Notes under the pieces: generated by a model
What the model saw: the letters and a program-made list of their open reading frames with translations, nothing else
Database searches by the model: none
What the model was told of the DNA's origin: nothing
Made by a program: the position numbers and the translations under genes
Assembly: GCA_030710605.1 (NCBI GenBank)
Contig: CP092874.1
Span: forward strand, 75,296,133-75,360,132
Direction: 5' to 3'
DNA: 64,000 nt
DNA from: Cordylochernes scorpioides
Lineage: Eukaryota; Arthropoda; Arachnida; Pseudoscorpiones; Chernetidae
In this document: positions 63,540-64,000 of the stretch, piece after piece
How the letters are laid out: each line of letters begins with the position of its first letter
Position numbering within the stretch: position 1 is the first letter of the stretch

Positions 63540-64000
63540 CTCGTTCGAGCTGAACACACTGTCCAATAATGTAAACCTACTCTACTACTTGATACAGAAG
63601 CATCTATCGCTATAATTAGGCAGAATACTTTTAAAATAATAGAAATCAGTTTGCAAAAGAAAATACCTGTCCATCCATTTAACTTAACTATTAATGCCAT
63701 AGCTAACAATATTTTCACCATAGATTATATCTTTTTGATCTTAAAAATAGTTAACATAACGCAAAACCTAAAATTCCATATAATCGCTACACCATTGCCT
63801 TTTATCATATTATCCCTTAACTCTATAAAAAGATTTCTACTAATTATAAACTGTCCTCAGCTACTCCTGTATCAAGATAATGTACTTCTACCAACTACCT
63901 TGTATAAATCCACCTCGTGCAAGCAACACGTGTCCCATGGACAGGTTAATACAACTGTCCCATTTACTAAATTTTTCCCTCCTGGAACAGGTTGCTCACA
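63540..64000 (+). pseudogene. Envelope-like remnant downstream of gypsy-G pol (cut by the window edge)
   Basis: Directly after the pol tail a frame from about 63670 to the window end is largely open. It has the alternating hydrophobic blocks, a T-P-L-P segment and spaced Cys residues that resemble the surface part of errantivirus (gypsy) envelope proteins, which derive from an insect-virus fusion protein. The 5' part, including any signal peptide and cleavage site, is broken by stops near 63615-63640, and the 3' part lies outside the window. Identification rests on position and pattern only. Confidence 0.4.

Overview
This is animal nuclear DNA, most likely arthropod and plausibly a chelicerate such as a spider. 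It is AT-rich and almost entirely transposable elements and their wreckage. The arachnid suggestion rests on the gag type of the large gypsy element at 49.7-55.6 kb and on Naiad-type Penelope-like elements (PLEs); it is inference. One assembly gap of 100 N lies at 8854-8953. The only candidate host gene I can support is a short first coding exon with a CRE/ETS-type promoter on the minus strand at 40.68-41.0 kb. No prokaryotic features, CRISPR arrays or operons are present.

Layout. 1-3.3 kb: reverse-oriented long LTR (family A), a fragment of a second LTR family (B) and a broken gypsy protease-RT with an inverted RT duplicate. 4.4-8.9 kb: a 22-bp minisatellite, a tandem array with tRNA-like units, a 66-bp tandem array and gypsy leader remnants. 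8.9-11.0 kb: PLE debris and a non-autonomous Helitron. 11.0-35.5 kb: a deep nest. An old Naiad-type PLE (Naiad-A, GIY-YIG nuclease upstream of RT) was split by gypsy-C (TSD TACA), copia-1 (TSD TTATC) and copia-2 (TSD CTCCT). Gypsy-C was itself hit by a mariner (TA) and by a near-perfect 5.9-kb head-to-head palindrome of a second Naiad PLE (Naiad-B) in a TA microsatellite. 35.5-37.8 kb: second, truncated mariner beside an I/R1-like LINE 3' half. 38.6-40.3 kb: short gypsy-E with gag and protease only. 41.9-46.4 kb: an unidentified ORF, gypsy-D pol, and a fold-back made of two inverted LTR-B copies. 46.4-49.1 kb: LTR-A with primer-binding site. 49.7-55.6 kb: gypsy-F, intact 1,600-residue polyprotein, identical LTRs, TSD CTAC. 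55.6-64 kb: decayed retroelement sequence, ending in gypsy-G, whose gag and pol ends are fused by deletion, followed by an envelope-like remnant.

How the parts relate. Gypsy-F is the only element here that could encode everything needed for its own movement. Copia-1, gypsy-E and gypsy-G have each lost the RT core while keeping ends and parts of their ORFs, so they would need help in trans. LTR comparisons by eye order the nest: Naiad-A oldest; gypsy-C (about seven LTR differences in 494 bp) and copia-2 (2 in 176) intermediate; copia-1 and gypsy-F (none seen) youngest. The most unusual structures are the Naiad-B palindrome, the LTR-B fold-back, the in-frame RT-less copia-1, and a TGA at a conserved cysteine of the Naiad-A nuclease. 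All identities and counts were read by eye, without alignment software.
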